64,000 nucleotides of DNA from Skeletonema tropicum (GCA_037178625.1 CM074127.1:4898001-4962000), one strand, 5' to 3'; shown: positions 10,948 through 21,927, numbered from the stretch's first letter. The notes: a model not told the origin generated them from the sequence alone. Program-made: numbers and translations.

Positions 10948-11261
10948 GGTGATGGTGATTGCCGCGGTGCCGATTCCAGAGATACTTTGCTGAAGGATTT
11001 ATTGGTTGTGTTGTAATATTCTGTTGCGAGCTGTTGCTACCGGACTACTCTGTCTTTTATGTCATGGTGAAAATGTTGTGTGGACGGTGGGAGGGAGATG
11101 TGAGTCGAGTCAATGATATGTTTCTACGGTAGGAATTCGATTCTACTGGGGATCCTCAGTGGAAGATTTGCATGAAAATGTGAAAATGACGGTTAGCATT
11201 TGCTTCATAAAATAATGGCGATGAAGACGAAGAGAACGATGACTATGTAACTCGAACAACC
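10948..11261. other. Divergent intergenic region
   Basis: A 314-base spacer between the CLPTM1 gene (minus) and the sulfotransferase-like gene (plus) that must hold both promoters. I see no ACGTCA element, RNA gene or repeat in it. Confidence 0.4.
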
Positions 11262-12704
11262 ATGACAACAATCAACGGCAGCACCAAGGGTAACAGCCGT
11301 GGCCGACAACAATCCGCCCGTCGTCGCACCACTACTACTACCATCCAACTGGAACACAAGCTATTACTAACATTTGTAGGCTGTGCAACATTTCTATTTC
11401 TGAGCTACAGATACTTCTTCAGTAATAACAATGATAGTTTATTGGGACCGCAATCCATGAGACTGGGCAAACGAAGAGGTGGCTACGGAGGCGGGGGTGG
11501 TAGTAACGGACGAATACTAAAAATGCGACAGGCAATGACAGATCCAAACTATGACACCCACGACAAACTACTAGCACAACACATATTATCCGCCGAAGCA
11601 AATCTCATCGATGTCTCCTTCCACGGTGAGGAACACATACTCGAAGATGATGGTTATAGTGGAGTTATTGGTCATTTCTGCCCACTTAATTTTCAAGTAC
11701 AAAAGGACAATCCACCAAATTCACCCATGTTTCGAGATGTCGTATCAAAATCAGATGGGTGTGATGGTCCAAATATTATCAAAGTCGATCTCAAAGAGGC
11801 AGTCACACTATCACGTGAGTTCGATTCATTTGCAAAACTGAATGCATACGATTCAACCTATTACAACGTACCAAATCAATTACAATTAAAGGGGGTAGTA
11901 TTCCACGAATCGCGATGTGGATCGACACTCGCCGCCAATACCATGATGGCAATCAACCCAATCAAGCATCGTGTCTACAGTGAATCCAGTCCCCCCATCG
12001 CCGCAATGAAGGCTTGTGGAGAATTATATCAAGATTGTTCCCTAGAGGCAAGTGCCTACCTACTACGTGATATACTCTACATGATGGGACGATCCAATGA
12101 TCCCCGTGAAGAAAATCTATTCTTTAAATTCCAATCCATTACCACACGAAATTTGGATACATTCCGCAAGGCATTTCCGGAAACTCCATGGATTTATCTC
12201 TATAGGGAACCTGTCGAGGTAATGATGAGTCAATTGGACGTACCTCAAATGAGAATGGCAAATTGTGTACGATCACATTCACGGTCGGAAATGGTTACGA
12301 GATTTGTCGCAAGGAGTGGATATGATCCAATTGATTTGGACGATGAGGAATGGTGTGCGATACATCTTGCAACATTGTGTGAGGCGGCAATCAAGAATTT
12401 GAATGATGCAGATGGGTTGGGTATGGCGGTGAAGTATCATACCGATCTGGTACATGACTTTTTGGATACGGTGTTCCCCCAGCACTTTAAGGTACCATTA
12501 GACCAAGAAGCGATAGATCGTGTGATTGAGGTATCGGGAACATATAGCAAAAATAGAGGAAGGCAGGGTAATTTCAAGGCGGATAGTGAAGAGAAGGAGA
12601 AGAAGGCAACGGATGGGATACGGGAGGCGTCGAGTTTGTTTTTGGAGCCGTCGTTTCACATTTTGCAAGATTCTGTGAATAATATAAGAAATAGGGAAGC
12701 GTAG
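11262..12704 (+). CDS. Type II membrane sulfotransferase-like protein
   Basis: A 480-residue protein with a basic cytosolic tail, one signal-anchor helix (LLLTFVGCATFLFLSYRYFF, about residues 30-50) and a Gly-rich stem, so a Golgi-type lumenal enzyme is likely. The catalytic part resembles sulfotransferases: HESRCGSTL (R218) stands where the 5'-phosphosulfate loop binds PAPS, and YLYREPVEVMMSQL (Y314) resembles the 3'-phosphate-binding segment. Many diatom genomes carry this kind of protein; the acceptor cannot be told from sequence. Single exon, no frame break. Confidence is good for the P-loop sulfotransferase fold and low for the substrate. Confidence 0.68.
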   Translation: MTTINGSTKGNSRGRQQSARRRTTTTTIQLEHKLLLTFVGCATFLFLSYRYFFSNNNDSLLGPQSMRLGKRRGGYGGGGGSNGRILKMRQAMTDPNYDTHDKLLAQHILSAEANLIDVSFHGEEHILEDDGYSGVIGHFCPLNFQVQKDNPPNSPMFRDVVSKSDGCDGPNIIKVDLKEAVTLSREFDSFAKLNAYDSTYYNVPNQLQLKGVVFHESRCGSTLAANTMMAINPIKHRVYSESSPPIAAMKACGELYQDCSLEASAYLLRDILYMMGRSNDPREENLFFKFQSITTRNLDTFRKAFPETPWIYLYREPVEVMMSQLDVPQMRMANCVRSHSRSEMVTRFVARSGYDPIDLDDEEWCAIHLATLCEAAIKNLNDADGLGMAVKYHTDLVHDFLDTVFPQHFKVPLDQEAIDRVIEVSGTYSKNRGRQGNFKADSEEKEKKATDGIREASSLFLEPSFHILQDSVNNIRNREA

Positions 12705-13164
12705 TTTGAATGAATGAGTTATATTTAGGTGTAGTATGTCCTTCTGCACATCTCTTGCTGACGATATCATTGTTTTAGCAATACAATGCTGTGAGCACAA
12801 CACAACTGTCAATATGTGACAAGTGACAAGTGCGTGAAAGTGACGCACATAAAACGCAGTAGAGTGAGGACACAATACGCTGCAAAACGCGCAAGATTCT
12901 CTACGTCAGCGAATCCTTTCAAAGACACACGACACGCATCCACATCGACGACAAGCATGTTGATTCCACTCAACATGCTGTTCCTCCTAGCCGCAGAATC
13001 AACTTACGTTCATGCTGCCTGAGGCTTCTGTTCGTTCATCATTCACATCATCTTCTTAGATTCGTTGTGTCACTTTTATTCTGACCGAGTTGATACAATA
13101 CTTTTTTGTTTTGGATTTCGACACAAATTGTTTCCCTTCATCGTATCATCATCATTCTGCAATC
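12705..13164. other. Promoter region of the phosphate translocator with TGACGC and ACGTCA
   Basis: TGACGC at 12841-12846 and ACGTCA at 12903-12908 lie about 320 and 260 bases before the translocator start. They are the same two element types as in the paralog 1 promoter. The sequence otherwise shows no coding feature. Confidence 0.35.
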
Positions 13165-14285
13165 ATGGCTTTCAAAGGTGCTCCCGATTCCGTTGCTCTT
13201 CTTCTATTCTTCGTATTTTGGTATGCGGGGAATATGAAATACAATGAGTACAACACTGCTGCATTGAACGCTGTTGGTGGAAAAACGTCAGGTCTTACGA
13301 TGACAGTTGCGACCATGCAACTTGGTGTCTGCGCTGTGTATGCAATGATCATGTGGGCGATTAAATTGAATCCAGCCAAGTTGCTCGGTTTGCAAATGCC
13401 AGATAAGCAGAGCATGCCTAATATCACCAAGGACGATGTGATCAAGAGTTTGAAATTGGCTTTCTGCGCTGCGGGAGCTCATGCGGCAACTGTGTTTGCA
13501 CTTGGTGGTGATCCATTGTTTGGACAGATCGTCAAGGCTGCCGAACCTGTTCTTGCTGCAATTGTCGGAACTGTGTTCTATAACAAGGCGCCTACATTCT
13601 ACAAGGTTTGCTGTCTTCCTATTATTGTTGGCGGTGTGGCATTTGCTAGTTTGAAGAAGGGTGTTGATGGATCTTACTCGCTCAAGTTTGACGTCACTGC
13701 TCTTGTCTTCGGAATGCTTGCTAATGCATTTGCTGCATTCAAGGGTGGAGAAAACAGCAAATTGATGGCAGATAAAGGAATTGCCGAACGTTACGGAGGT
13801 GTTGGTAATCAGGTGAGTGAAATTCAAGTAACAAGACACTTGTTTGCAAGACGGTGATTTGATCATTCAAATGTAATGCTCATGTGTTGTTCTTTTCTAC
13901 TCTGCCTGAACAGTTTGCTGTGACACAAATTCTTGGATTTATCATCCTTCTTCCCATCATGTATGCCACTGAGGGAAGCAAGCTTCCAACTTTCTTGGAA
14001 ACGCTCAAGACGGACTCCAGCTTACAATTCAACCTTGTGATGAGTGGATTAGCGTTCTTCATTTACAACGAACTTGCAACTTATACACTCAAGGTAACTG
14101 GTGCCGTGACCGCTTCTGTGGCCAACACTGCAAAGCGTGTTATTGTTATGGTCTACATGGCTGCAGTTACTGGCAAGGCGCTTACCGATGAACAGAAGAT
14201 TGGCAGTGCTATCGCCATCACCGGGGTCCTTCTGTACGCACTCATTGATGATCTTCTTAAGTCAAAGAAGACCAAGACAGCTTAA
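13165..14285 (+). CDS. Triose-phosphate/phosphate translocator family (TPT/NST, DMT fold)
   Basis: Ten-helix drug/metabolite-transporter-type exchanger, moving phosphorylated C3 compounds against phosphate in plastid envelopes. The start ATG at 13165 gives MAFKGAPDSVALLLFFVFWYAGNMKYNEYN, typical of the first helix of plastid translocators (FFxWYxxNxxFNxxNK). Later segments GGDPLFGQIVKAAEPV, FYKVCCLPIIVGGVAFAS and the C-terminal FFIYNELATYTLKVTGAVTASVANTAKRVIV match the family; the last contains the conserved Lys-Arg pair. The intron 13813-13912 or 13913 (GTGAGT...ACAG) joins GVGNQ to FAVTQ. There is no bipartite transit peptide, which fits the isoform of the outermost plastid membrane described in Phaeodactylum (TPT1) rather than the inner envelope (inference). 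Two CO2-type elements lie upstream. Confidence 0.87.
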
Positions 14286-14362
14286 ATTTACAAGATATTC
14301 ATAAACAAAAACTTTTGGGGTCGATAGATTTGATTTAAGCAGTGTATTGTACCCTGTAACAT

Positions 14363-16163
14363 TTAAGCGACCTTCTTCTTTGAATCTTTTCCTGCAAAGG
14401 TGCTAATCACTATGTACATGATCATACCTGCCCCGAAACCAAGTGTAGGGCTTGTAATTGCTGTAGTAGCGGCAGTTCCGACTCCGACGATGAAATCATT
14501 GCCTTGTAATGCCAGAAGCTTCTTTGGCATGACAACATTCTTTACAACTGCGCTGACGATGACTGCAGACAACGCTGCTTTAGGAGTAGGGCTCATAATA
14601 GACATGTATGGCATCATGTAAATCCACAAAAGTGAAGTGATAATGCAAGCCAGTTTGGAAGTTGCCCCGGTCATACGACTGACCAATGATCTCGACATTG
14701 AACCAGAAGCAGGTGCAGATCCAACAGCTCCAGCAGCAATGTTGCTAACTCCTTGGGCAATCAACTCACGTGGTGCCGACCATGACACATTGTTGTCCGA
14801 CTCGAAACCAGATGCAATTCCAACGATGGAGAGGAAATTGATCGCAGAGAAGATTGCAGCAGTAATGAATAATTTGACCATGGAACCACCAAAGCACCTT
14901 TCAGCAATAGGAACATTCAATAATCCTTTTACATCCATCAATGCAACAGGAATCTTAATTGGACCAAGAGAGATTCCAGCATCACCATCTAGAGTTGGAA
15001 TTTCTCCTACAACACCTCCTTCATAACCATAAAACACACTAAATGCCGTTGCTGCTGCTGTCGCAAGAACCACTTCCGAGCCAGGAGGCAATGATTTAGG
15101 CAAGTATGCCTTTCCTTTCATCACGAACAGAGTACAAGCGATGAAGATCAATGCAGCAACAACATCCCACGTTTGAGGATTTGTCACAGCGTACAAAATG
15201 TTGCAAACACCGCTAACTCCAGTTGCTCCTGGAACAACACCCTTTACCGCTTTCACAACTTCTCCAAATGCTGAAGTTGCAACATTTTTCTTCAATGTAG
15301 ATCCGAATGCATAGAGACCATTGGGAAGAGCGGACGACAAAACGCCAAGCTCGCATCCCCATTTGAAACCTGTCTTGACTGCGGTAGGTGCCTTCTGTGC
15401 CAACTTTCCAAATCCAATCAAAGCCATTACAATCGATGCTACGCCAACGTACAAAGAATACGCAGCAACAAGCTCCACATATGCTTCTTCGCCATATTCA
15501 GCAACATATGCCTCGCCACCTAGATCAGTCTTGGCCATAACGGCCGTAAGAGAAGTAACTCCAGCGTTCATCCAAGGAGAACCTATTTGTAATGTTAGAC
15601 AGGATTGTTGTCAATGTTGCTATTGTCGCATAATAATATGATGTTCAATGTCTGCATAAACTCATGCCAATAACTTACCAGTTGCAACACCCCATGCAAA
15701 CAGCGGAGGTCCAGCAGTACTAAGACCACGATATCCTGCATAACCGACAGTCTCGGCGTAGGCAATCAACTGTGGCACCGAAGTGGCTGCCATAATGGCA
15801 CCAGAGATGATATCACGGATTGGTCTGAAGTATTGTTACAATAGAGCAAGAAGTAAGTACGAGATGAAAGACAAACACGACACACGACGACACGACGACA
15901 ACGACAGCGCCAAATCAATATCACAGCTCCTCCATGACTTACTCGAACGAAGGCGCTCCCATACTATCGGTTTCTTTGTTGGCTATTGGTTCGAAAGCAA
16001 CGATGTGTTGTGTGATGAAGGAAACAAAAATGCCGATGTCGATGAACTGTCGAACGTCGGTGATGTCAAAAGCGTGTACACGTGGGACTTCTTTTGGTGT
16101 CGCTGTATCGATTGCCGATTGAATACTAACTCGCTCAACTACAATACGCCAAATCATAACCAT
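14363..16163 (-). CDS. SulP/SLC26-type anion transporter without STAS domain
   Basis: Three exons: 15943-16163, 15679-15824 and 14363-15582, with GTAAGT donors; the two introns join PSFE-PIRDIISG and VATG-SPWM in frame. The second exon carries the SulP signature region (GAIMAATSVPQLIAYAETVGYAGYRGLS, shortened here), and the third has repeated hydrophobic segments plus GSAPASGSMSRSLVSRMTGATSKLA, the conserved transport-core block (family: sulfate, oxalate, bicarbonate or chloride). The protein ends soon after the last helices with FAGKDSKKKVA, so the usual cytosolic STAS domain is missing. The start at 16163 (MVMIWR) is the first ATG in the open frame; an additional upstream exon is possible. 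Convergent with the translocator gene, 77 bases apart. Substrate unknown. Confidence 0.8.
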
Positions 16164-16365
16164 ACCAGCAATAAGTAGATGCAACTGTTACTCGCAAGGA
16201 AACCATAAATCGTAGCAAATAATATATCTTAGTTCTTCTGTTAGCTAGCAAGCAGCATTAGAGAGATATTACTCCTTAGCTTTCAAAAGTTGTTCCCCAA
16301 AGTATTCCTTGTTCTTTGTCATACCATTCCAGTACAAACAACAAATCATACTATATCCTTGCTTC

Positions 16366-17088
16366 TTACAAAGTAGTAACTTCCTTCTCCTTCTTGGCAA
16401 CAGCCTCATCCACCAACTTGATATGCTCATCCGTCATCTTCTGTATCTCATCCTGCCCATCCAAAGCCTGATCCTTCCCCAAGTCACCAGCCTTCTCCAT
16501 CTTCTTAATACTATCCACACCATCACGACGGATATTTCTCACGGCAACCTTGGCCTCTTCCCCAATTGATTTACATTGTTTCAATAACTCCTTACGACGC
16601 TCTTCTGTAAGAGTGGGGATGTTAATTCGGATGACGGTACCATCGTTATTTGGGGTGAATCCTAGCCCAGCATAAATGATTGCCTTTTCAATATCAGTTA
16701 GAGATGACTTATCGAATGGTGCTATCTGAAGTTGCTGACTAGATGGGACGGAAATGGTAGCCATTTGATTGATGGGTGTCATGGCACCGTAGTAGTCGGC
16801 CTCGACGCGATCGAGCATGTTGGGGTTGGCGCGGCCAGTGCGGATGGTGGTGAGATTTTCGGCAAGGTTGGATAGGGTCTTGTCCATGCGTTCGTTTGCG
16901 TCCATGGTTATGAGGTCCATTTCTTCTTGTGACATTTGGAGGGCGGTGGTGGATGATGATGAGGGTTGGTAGCGTGATGATGATGATGATGCAGACGATC
17001 TTTGCAATGCATTTCCTTTGGGAACTGTAAATGCGGAGACGCTGGTGCATACCGCTGTTGCGGCAAAGAGTGTAGTAGAAAGCTTCAT
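16366..17088 (-). CDS. frr: Ribosome recycling factor, plastid-targeted
   Basis: Releases ribosomes from mRNA after termination, together with EF-G. The mature part (from about residue 55) covers the family: ANERMDKTLSNLAENLTTIRTGRANPNMLDRVEADYYGAMTPINQMATISVPSSQQL with the RTGRA motif (quoted here in parts of one run only as RTGRANPNML), then IPTLTEERRKELLKQCK and the C-terminal NIRRDGVDSIKKMEK. I chose ATG at 17088 because it begins MKLSTTLFAATAVCTSVSAF, a signal peptide with an S-A-F site followed by a Ser-rich transit stretch; the ATG eight codons earlier would also work. Plastid import is therefore expected. An ACGTCA lies 166 bases upstream (17254-17259). Confidence 0.93.
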   Translation of the reverse strand: MKLSTTLFAATAVCTSVSAFTVPKGNALQRSSASSSSSRYQPSSSSTTALQMSQEEMDLITMDANERMDKTLSNLAENLTTIRTGRANPNMLDRVEADYYGAMTPINQMATISVPSSQQLQIAPFDKSSLTDIEKAIIYAGLGFTPNNDGTVIRINIPTLTEERRKELLKQCKSIGEEAKVAVRNIRRDGVDSIKKMEKAGDLGKDQALDGQDEIQKMTDEHIKLVDEAVAKKEKEVTTL

Positions 17089-17615
17089 GATTATTTTAGT
17101 GTGATATTTCACAGGCGGGTCTTTGCTCGGGTAATACTCCTAGGTATTATCACTCAGAGGATAGCATGTATTGCAACTTCTTTCCTATTCGACATCATCG
17201 AGCGAAGTCGAAGTCAGTCAACAATCAAAGCCGCTCAAAGATCTTTGACACAAACGTCAGCGTAGAGCGTGGGCGGCGTGCGTGGGCAAGGATACGACAC
17301 AAGCAACTCGAACACCCATCCAGCCTGCCTTGCTTCATCAAGCTGCTTCTGAGTTTCTGAGCTCTGAGCATCATAATAAGTATATAAGCTAAGCAAGAAG
17401 CACAATGTGCCCAGAAAGACTCTTCTTGCTTCTTGTCAAGAATGTAATACACACAAAAGTATTTTGATTCGCAAGATCATGCAAAAGCGCCCAGAACGGT
17501 CTTGCTTTTTAATCTGATAAGATTCATTGTCGGAGGCTGATGACTCATAAATAATGAAAGATCACAAGCACAACACAAGAAACACGAACATCGAAATCAA
17601 ACAATATCTACAATA
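17089..17615. other. Divergent promoter region with ACGTCA
   Basis: Serves the recycling factor (minus) and the methyltransferase (plus). It contains ACGTCA at 17254-17259. No coding or RNA feature is supported. Confidence 0.35.
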
Positions 17616-18638
17616 ATGTCAACAATTATAATCATGAACAGCAACAGCAACAACGACAACGAAATTATTGACAACAGCAATCATCTCTCCAGTTTGGTTT
17701 GTGACGTAGGGAGTCAGCTAGCTGGAGAACAGGTAGCAATCAGCAGCACCATGAACTCCTCTCAAGATGCTCCCAATGAAGAAGATGATGCAATCAAGAC
17801 AATGAAGCTATACACTCATGTCGAGCGTATCCAAAGAGAAGTGGAATCTCGATTCGGCAGTGCATCATCAATAATTGACCCCATTGCTCTCTCTGAGGTA
17901 GATTGTATGCATTACGAAGGAAATGATGCTATAGAAGATGTCATCCGAGCCATCCAACTCAACTCATCCAGTAAAGTGTTAGATGTTGGCAGTGGCTTCG
18001 GTGGAGTTGCACGAGTACTATCGGCTCAATCGAAATGCACAACCATCGCGATGGAATTACAGCCTGATATACATGATTGTGGAGAAGATTTGACAAAGCG
18101 ATGCGACATATCTGACTTGGTAAAGCATGTACATGGTGATATATTGAATTATGATCTCAACAAATTGGGAGACGGTCCATCATCTTTTGATGGACTCGTA
18201 TCGTTCTTGGTGTTTTTACATATTCCTGACAAGCTGTCGCTACTCAAAAACTGTGCCAACATGTTAAAGACTGATGGCACATTATTCGTGGAAGATTATT
18301 ACCGTCGTTCGTCATTTACCGAAGCTGAACTCAAATCACTCTCCACTGATGTCTTTTGTAAAGATTTGCCAACGCGAGAAGAGTACATTGCTGCTCTTGA
18401 GACAGCTGGGTTTGACAACATTCAATTCATTGACAAGACCAAAGAATGGACAACGTTTGTCACGGGTAGATTGGCAACGTTCGAGAGGAATAAGGAAACT
18501 TTCATTTCGTCTCATGGTGAACCTACATATACAAGCTTACATTACTTCTACAAGTCTGTAGTGACACTCTTCGTTGGAGGCAACCTTGGTGGTGTGCGCA
18601 TCATTGCTTCTAAGAAAGATAGTTTAAACAAGATATAA
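17616..18638 (+). CDS. Class I SAM-dependent methyltransferase, small-molecule N- or S-methyltransferase type
   Basis: A 340-residue protein without a clear targeting peptide. Motif I VLDVGSGFGG (residues 121-130) binds S-adenosylmethionine, followed by the acidic end of strand 2 (IAMELQPDI), motif II-like FDGLVSFLVFLHIP and motif III MLKTDGTLFVEDYY. The arrangement and the post-motif FTEAELKSL resemble phosphoethanolamine and sarcosine/dimethylglycine N-methyltransferases. In diatoms such enzymes make glycine betaine, phosphocholine or the DMSP precursor, so an osmolyte role is possible but not shown. The first about 80 residues are low-complexity Asn/Ser; a later start (MNSSQD or MKLYTH) is possible. 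Confidence 0.78.
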   Translation: MSTIIIMNSNSNNDNEIIDNSNHLSSLVCDVGSQLAGEQVAISSTMNSSQDAPNEEDDAIKTMKLYTHVERIQREVESRFGSASSIIDPIALSEVDCMHYEGNDAIEDVIRAIQLNSSSKVLDVGSGFGGVARVLSAQSKCTTIAMELQPDIHDCGEDLTKRCDISDLVKHVHGDILNYDLNKLGDGPSSFDGLVSFLVFLHIPDKLSLLKNCANMLKTDGTLFVEDYYRRSSFTEAELKSLSTDVFCKDLPTREEYIAALETAGFDNIQFIDKTKEWTTFVTGRLATFERNKETFISSHGEPTYTSLHYFYKSVVTLFVGGNLGGVRIIASKKDSLNKI

Positions 18639-19046
18639 AAACAGAAAAGGCTTCCTCTGATGCCTCTTGATCGGCAGCTGAATCGTCGTCGCCATCATAC
18701 CAGTGTAGCATTTGAAATTAGATGGTTCATTATATCTACTCATCCTTTCAGGCTCTCATCATATTCACAGGAACTCGCAAAAATCGTAAGGGAAAGAGTA
18801 GATAGGTTGTTGGACATTAGACACCATTCCACTGTTGGCGCGCAGAAGCTCTTAAAGAGATGCATAAGTACATGATTCAGTAACTCGAAGTTTAGCAAGT
18901 TAACGAGTCTAAAACTTAAAATTGGGTTGAGAAATGAGGTCTGAGTTGCAATCAACTCAGAAAAACTCAGACAAAACTGTACAAAGGTTACAAAAGTAGC
19001 TTTTGAAAAAAGAAATTTTTCAAAATTGCAGTGCAAAGGGGGGAAG
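18639..19046. other. Intergenic region between convergent genes
   Basis: A 408-base spacer between the 3' ends of the methyltransferase and the hypothetical gene. No coding sequence, RNA gene or repeat is supported. Confidence 0.4.
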
Positions 19047-19922
19047 TCAATGCACAAACAAATGTTTTTCACTCTTCCAGTGATCATCCTTGAAGAGACG
19101 CTTGCATTTTCGCACGGTACTCTCAATGGTATCTTCCAACATACTAAATGGAAGTGCACTGGTTACCAGTGACTGGGTCAAGTACCTATTCATCTTCATC
19201 TTCTTGATCGACTTCTTGACTGCCTTGAACTCCTCATCCGTGTGTCCAGCAAGTGCCAAGATGTGCCTGCGTTGAAAGTAGTTCATACCCATATCACGGA
19301 GGCATCTACGAGGAGGTCGATGGAATTCATATTCATCCACTTGAAGAGCGTTGTACTCGACATAGTCCCAGTCAATTGTAACGGGCGGACCGTATGATAC
19401 GCAGGGGTTATCACCCAGGATCATACAATAGTCTCGCACGCAGACTTGACCAAAATGGATCCTTCGCTTGGATTTATCTGTCTTGGGACGATCGTAGTAA
19501 GACTCTGTCTCGGGACGTAGACAGCTACGACGAGGCGTTGCCGTAGTAGCAGCGGCAGCGGTGCCGGAAGAGGATTCAGTGTCAGACTCAGTGACAGCAG
19601 GTGTCAACACACCCTCGTCCTCATCCTCATCTAAACGGTTCAAATGAACAACATGATGAGTTATCAGGAAGTCTTCGAGGCGGGGATTCTTCTCATGCGT
19701 TTCACAGTCGTTTATACTGTGGCGAGCTTGATGAACTGCAATGGAATCTTTTCTACAGAATTTGGGTGCAACTAAGGTTTCCTTGGTGAGGTGGAAATCA
19801 TCATCTTCACTTGTTGCGACGGTGTGGCCACTTCGATCATGAGGGTCCTGCATAACAGTAGGACGTCCTTGCTGGGCTTCCATCATGCACATGTTTTTCG
19901 GCAGTTCTATTTTTAATGACAT
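19047..19922 (-). CDS. Diatom hypothetical protein with conserved FGxVxVRDYxxxLGDNP block
   Basis: A 291-residue single-exon protein. The N-terminal half is acidic and Ser/Thr-rich, probably disordered. The conserved part reads RRIHFGQVCVRDYCMILGDN, then PPVTIDWDYVE, then a basic helical end (EFKAVKKSIKKMKMNRYL). I recall many diatom proteins with this block (V-R-x-Y, LGDNP, GPP, W-x-Y), an expanded family without known function. The basic C-terminus and absence of a signal peptide suggest a cytosolic or nuclear protein (weak inference). Confidence 0.7.
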   Translation of the reverse strand: MSLKIELPKNMCMMEAQQGRPTVMQDPHDRSGHTVATSEDDDFHLTKETLVAPKFCRKDSIAVHQARHSINDCETHEKNPRLEDFLITHHVVHLNRLDEDEDEGVLTPAVTESDTESSSGTAAAATTATPRRSCLRPETESYYDRPKTDKSKRRIHFGQVCVRDYCMILGDNPCVSYGPPVTIDWDYVEYNALQVDEYEFHRPPRRCLRDMGMNYFQRRHILALAGHTDEEFKAVKKSIKKMKMNRYLTQSLVTSALPFSMLEDTIESTVRKCKRLFKDDHWKSEKHLFVH

Positions 19923-20825
19923 GGTTGGCTTGGGGTGATGGGGATCGAAGAGTTAAAGATACTGCACGCTCGCGTGCAGCTGCAGGATTGTCAATGTTGA
20001 CTGCTGTCAAGGGTAACGCTTCCCAATATTTTTGTAGATGTTGATTGATTGGTCCAATCAACTCCGCAAATGCAGTGATGGTTCACACGTGCCTTTCGTT
20101 CTTCTCAGGCAGTGCCCAGCAATTTTGCGGCAGTTTCGTTCCGCTACGACTTAGGTGCGACCACGTGAGTTGAGGAAGGAAGATTTTACCTGAGGTGGGA
20201 TTCTCTTTCATCTCTTTTTCGTGTGTTGAAGTGTGATTTTTACGACCAAGAAGAGGGACTTGTGGTAGAAATACGTCACTAAAACTTGTCGCGGCACCCT
20301 GAGTGGCGGGTTTTGAAGACATGTACGGGCAAAAGGTGTCATTGAAAGCTATATGTGAGGTGTGAGACGCACTCGATGTAAATGTCAATCACCAGGTACA
20401 GTACGTGGTACCCTATGAAGGCTCATGTGAAAAAAATGTGAGACGCATGACTCATTCGTTCTGAGGTGTTCTCACTCGCTCATTCCTCTTAAGTTTTCAC
20501 CTCCAACTTGGAACGCGGAGGCAGCTGGAATGATGAAGCTGGAAGTCTGGAAGTCTGGAAGCTGGACGAAGATAAGTATGTAGCAGGTAGCAGCTGGAAT
20601 CCAGAAAAGGCGCATGCGTGGAGGATACTTAATTGTACTTATCCTTTTTGAAGAATGATTCCAGAACCACAAGAGACCAAGAATACTCAGACATTAGACA
20701 AAAAGCAATAATCCGACACATAAGTACTTAAGTACAAAGGAAAAACTGCAGTTGTGGAGAGTTGGTGGTGTACTTATTGTAAACAGTTCGGAAAAAACAG
20801 AGTTCTTCATGTAACATGATGCAAC
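19923..20825. other. Divergent intergenic region
   Basis: A 0.9 kb spacer. It contains ACGTCA at 20273-20278, TGACTCA near 20450, and a short imperfect direct repeat of GAAGTCTG/GCTGGAA near 20520-20570. Small open frames show no protein features. Promoters of the hypothetical gene and the oxygenase must lie here. Confidence 0.4.
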
Positions 20826-21833
20826 TTGATGAACTGCTTGACAACTAACATCCCAACGCCAACGATGATCCCAACGATATCTCTAAACGCATCTCAAGAG
20901 GAGATCGTATCATCCCTTCGAGATGCATGCATCAACGTGGGCTTCTTCTACCTCGAAGATCACTCCATACCACAGAATCTACTTGACGATATGTTCGCTC
21001 AATCTGGGCAACTATTTTCTTTACCAATGGATCAAAAACTTGAATTATCCGATTCATTGCTGAGACGTGGATACACTCGCTTCGGAGAAGAGACATTAGA
21101 TCCGATGAATCAAAAACGGGGCGATACCAAGGAAGGATTTTATATTGGTGACGAGGTGGATGTCGAGCTTTTGGATCCAAAGAAATTGAAGGGACCAAAC
21201 GTATGGCCGACTGATGCAAATTGCAGTATGACGGATGAGCAATGCCAATTGTTTAGATGTACTATGGAAAGATATCGCCAGGAAGCTGTTCGAGTGTGTA
21301 TGGAACTAGTGAGGTGCTTTGCCGTATCCTTGACATTAAATAATCCTCATCTATTTGATGAATACTTTGCAGAACCATCCACGTGCATAAGATTGCTACA
21401 CTATTCCTCAGAGGAAAGTGCCCCTAGTGAGGGAGTATACGCTTGCGGTGCGCATTCCGATTATGGTATGTTAACATTGCTGCTAACAGATGACAATCCC
21501 GGTCTTCAAATATTGTCAAACGATGGAATATGGGTTGATGTGCCGCCAAAGAAGGGTGCGTTTGTAGTGAATATTGGAGATATGTTTGAAAGATGGACAA
21601 ATGGATTATTCAAGTCTACAATACATCGTGTCATCACGCCAAAGGGTGCAAAGGAGCGGTACTCTGTGCCATTTTTCTTTGAGCCCAACTTCGATGCACT
21701 CGTTGAATGTCTCGAGTCGTGCTGCAATGAAGACAACCCAGCAAAGTATCCACCCATAACAGCAGGACAACACTTATTGAATATGTACGCATCAACTTAT
21801 GCTGATTTTAATGCATCTTCCGCTACGTCATGA
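20826..21833 (+). CDS. 2-oxoglutarate/Fe(II)-dependent oxygenase, isopenicillin-N-synthase-like family
   Basis: A 335-residue enzyme with the N-terminal DIOX region (SLRDACINVGFFYLEDHSIP, RGYTRFGEET) and the double-stranded beta-helix core. Iron ligands are H210 and D212 (AHSDYGMLTLL) and H267 (STIHRV); R278 and S280 (RYS) bind 2-oxoglutarate. All catalytic residues are present and the length is normal for the family. Family members hydroxylate, desaturate or demethylate small molecules; the substrate cannot be told. No targeting peptide is evident. The start at 20826 gives MMNCL; MIPTISL at codon 14 is an alternative start close to the family's usual beginning. Convergent with peptide deformylase, 94 bases apart. 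Confidence 0.9.
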   Translation: MMNCLTTNIPTPTMIPTISLNASQEEIVSSLRDACINVGFFYLEDHSIPQNLLDDMFAQSGQLFSLPMDQKLELSDSLLRRGYTRFGEETLDPMNQKRGDTKEGFYIGDEVDVELLDPKKLKGPNVWPTDANCSMTDEQCQLFRCTMERYRQEAVRVCMELVRCFAVSLTLNNPHLFDEYFAEPSTCIRLLHYSSEESAPSEGVYACGAHSDYGMLTLLLTDDNPGLQILSNDGIWVDVPPKKGAFVVNIGDMFERWTNGLFKSTIHRVITPKGAKERYSVPFFFEPNFDALVECLESCCNEDNPAKYPPITAGQHLLNMYASTYADFNASSATS

Positions 21834-21927
21834 AAGATTAAGGTGGTTGTTAATCATAAACATTACATTATAGTTCAACACTTGAAATATAAAGCACCGC
21901 ACCTAATCGAGTGCTGTCCACGAGTTT

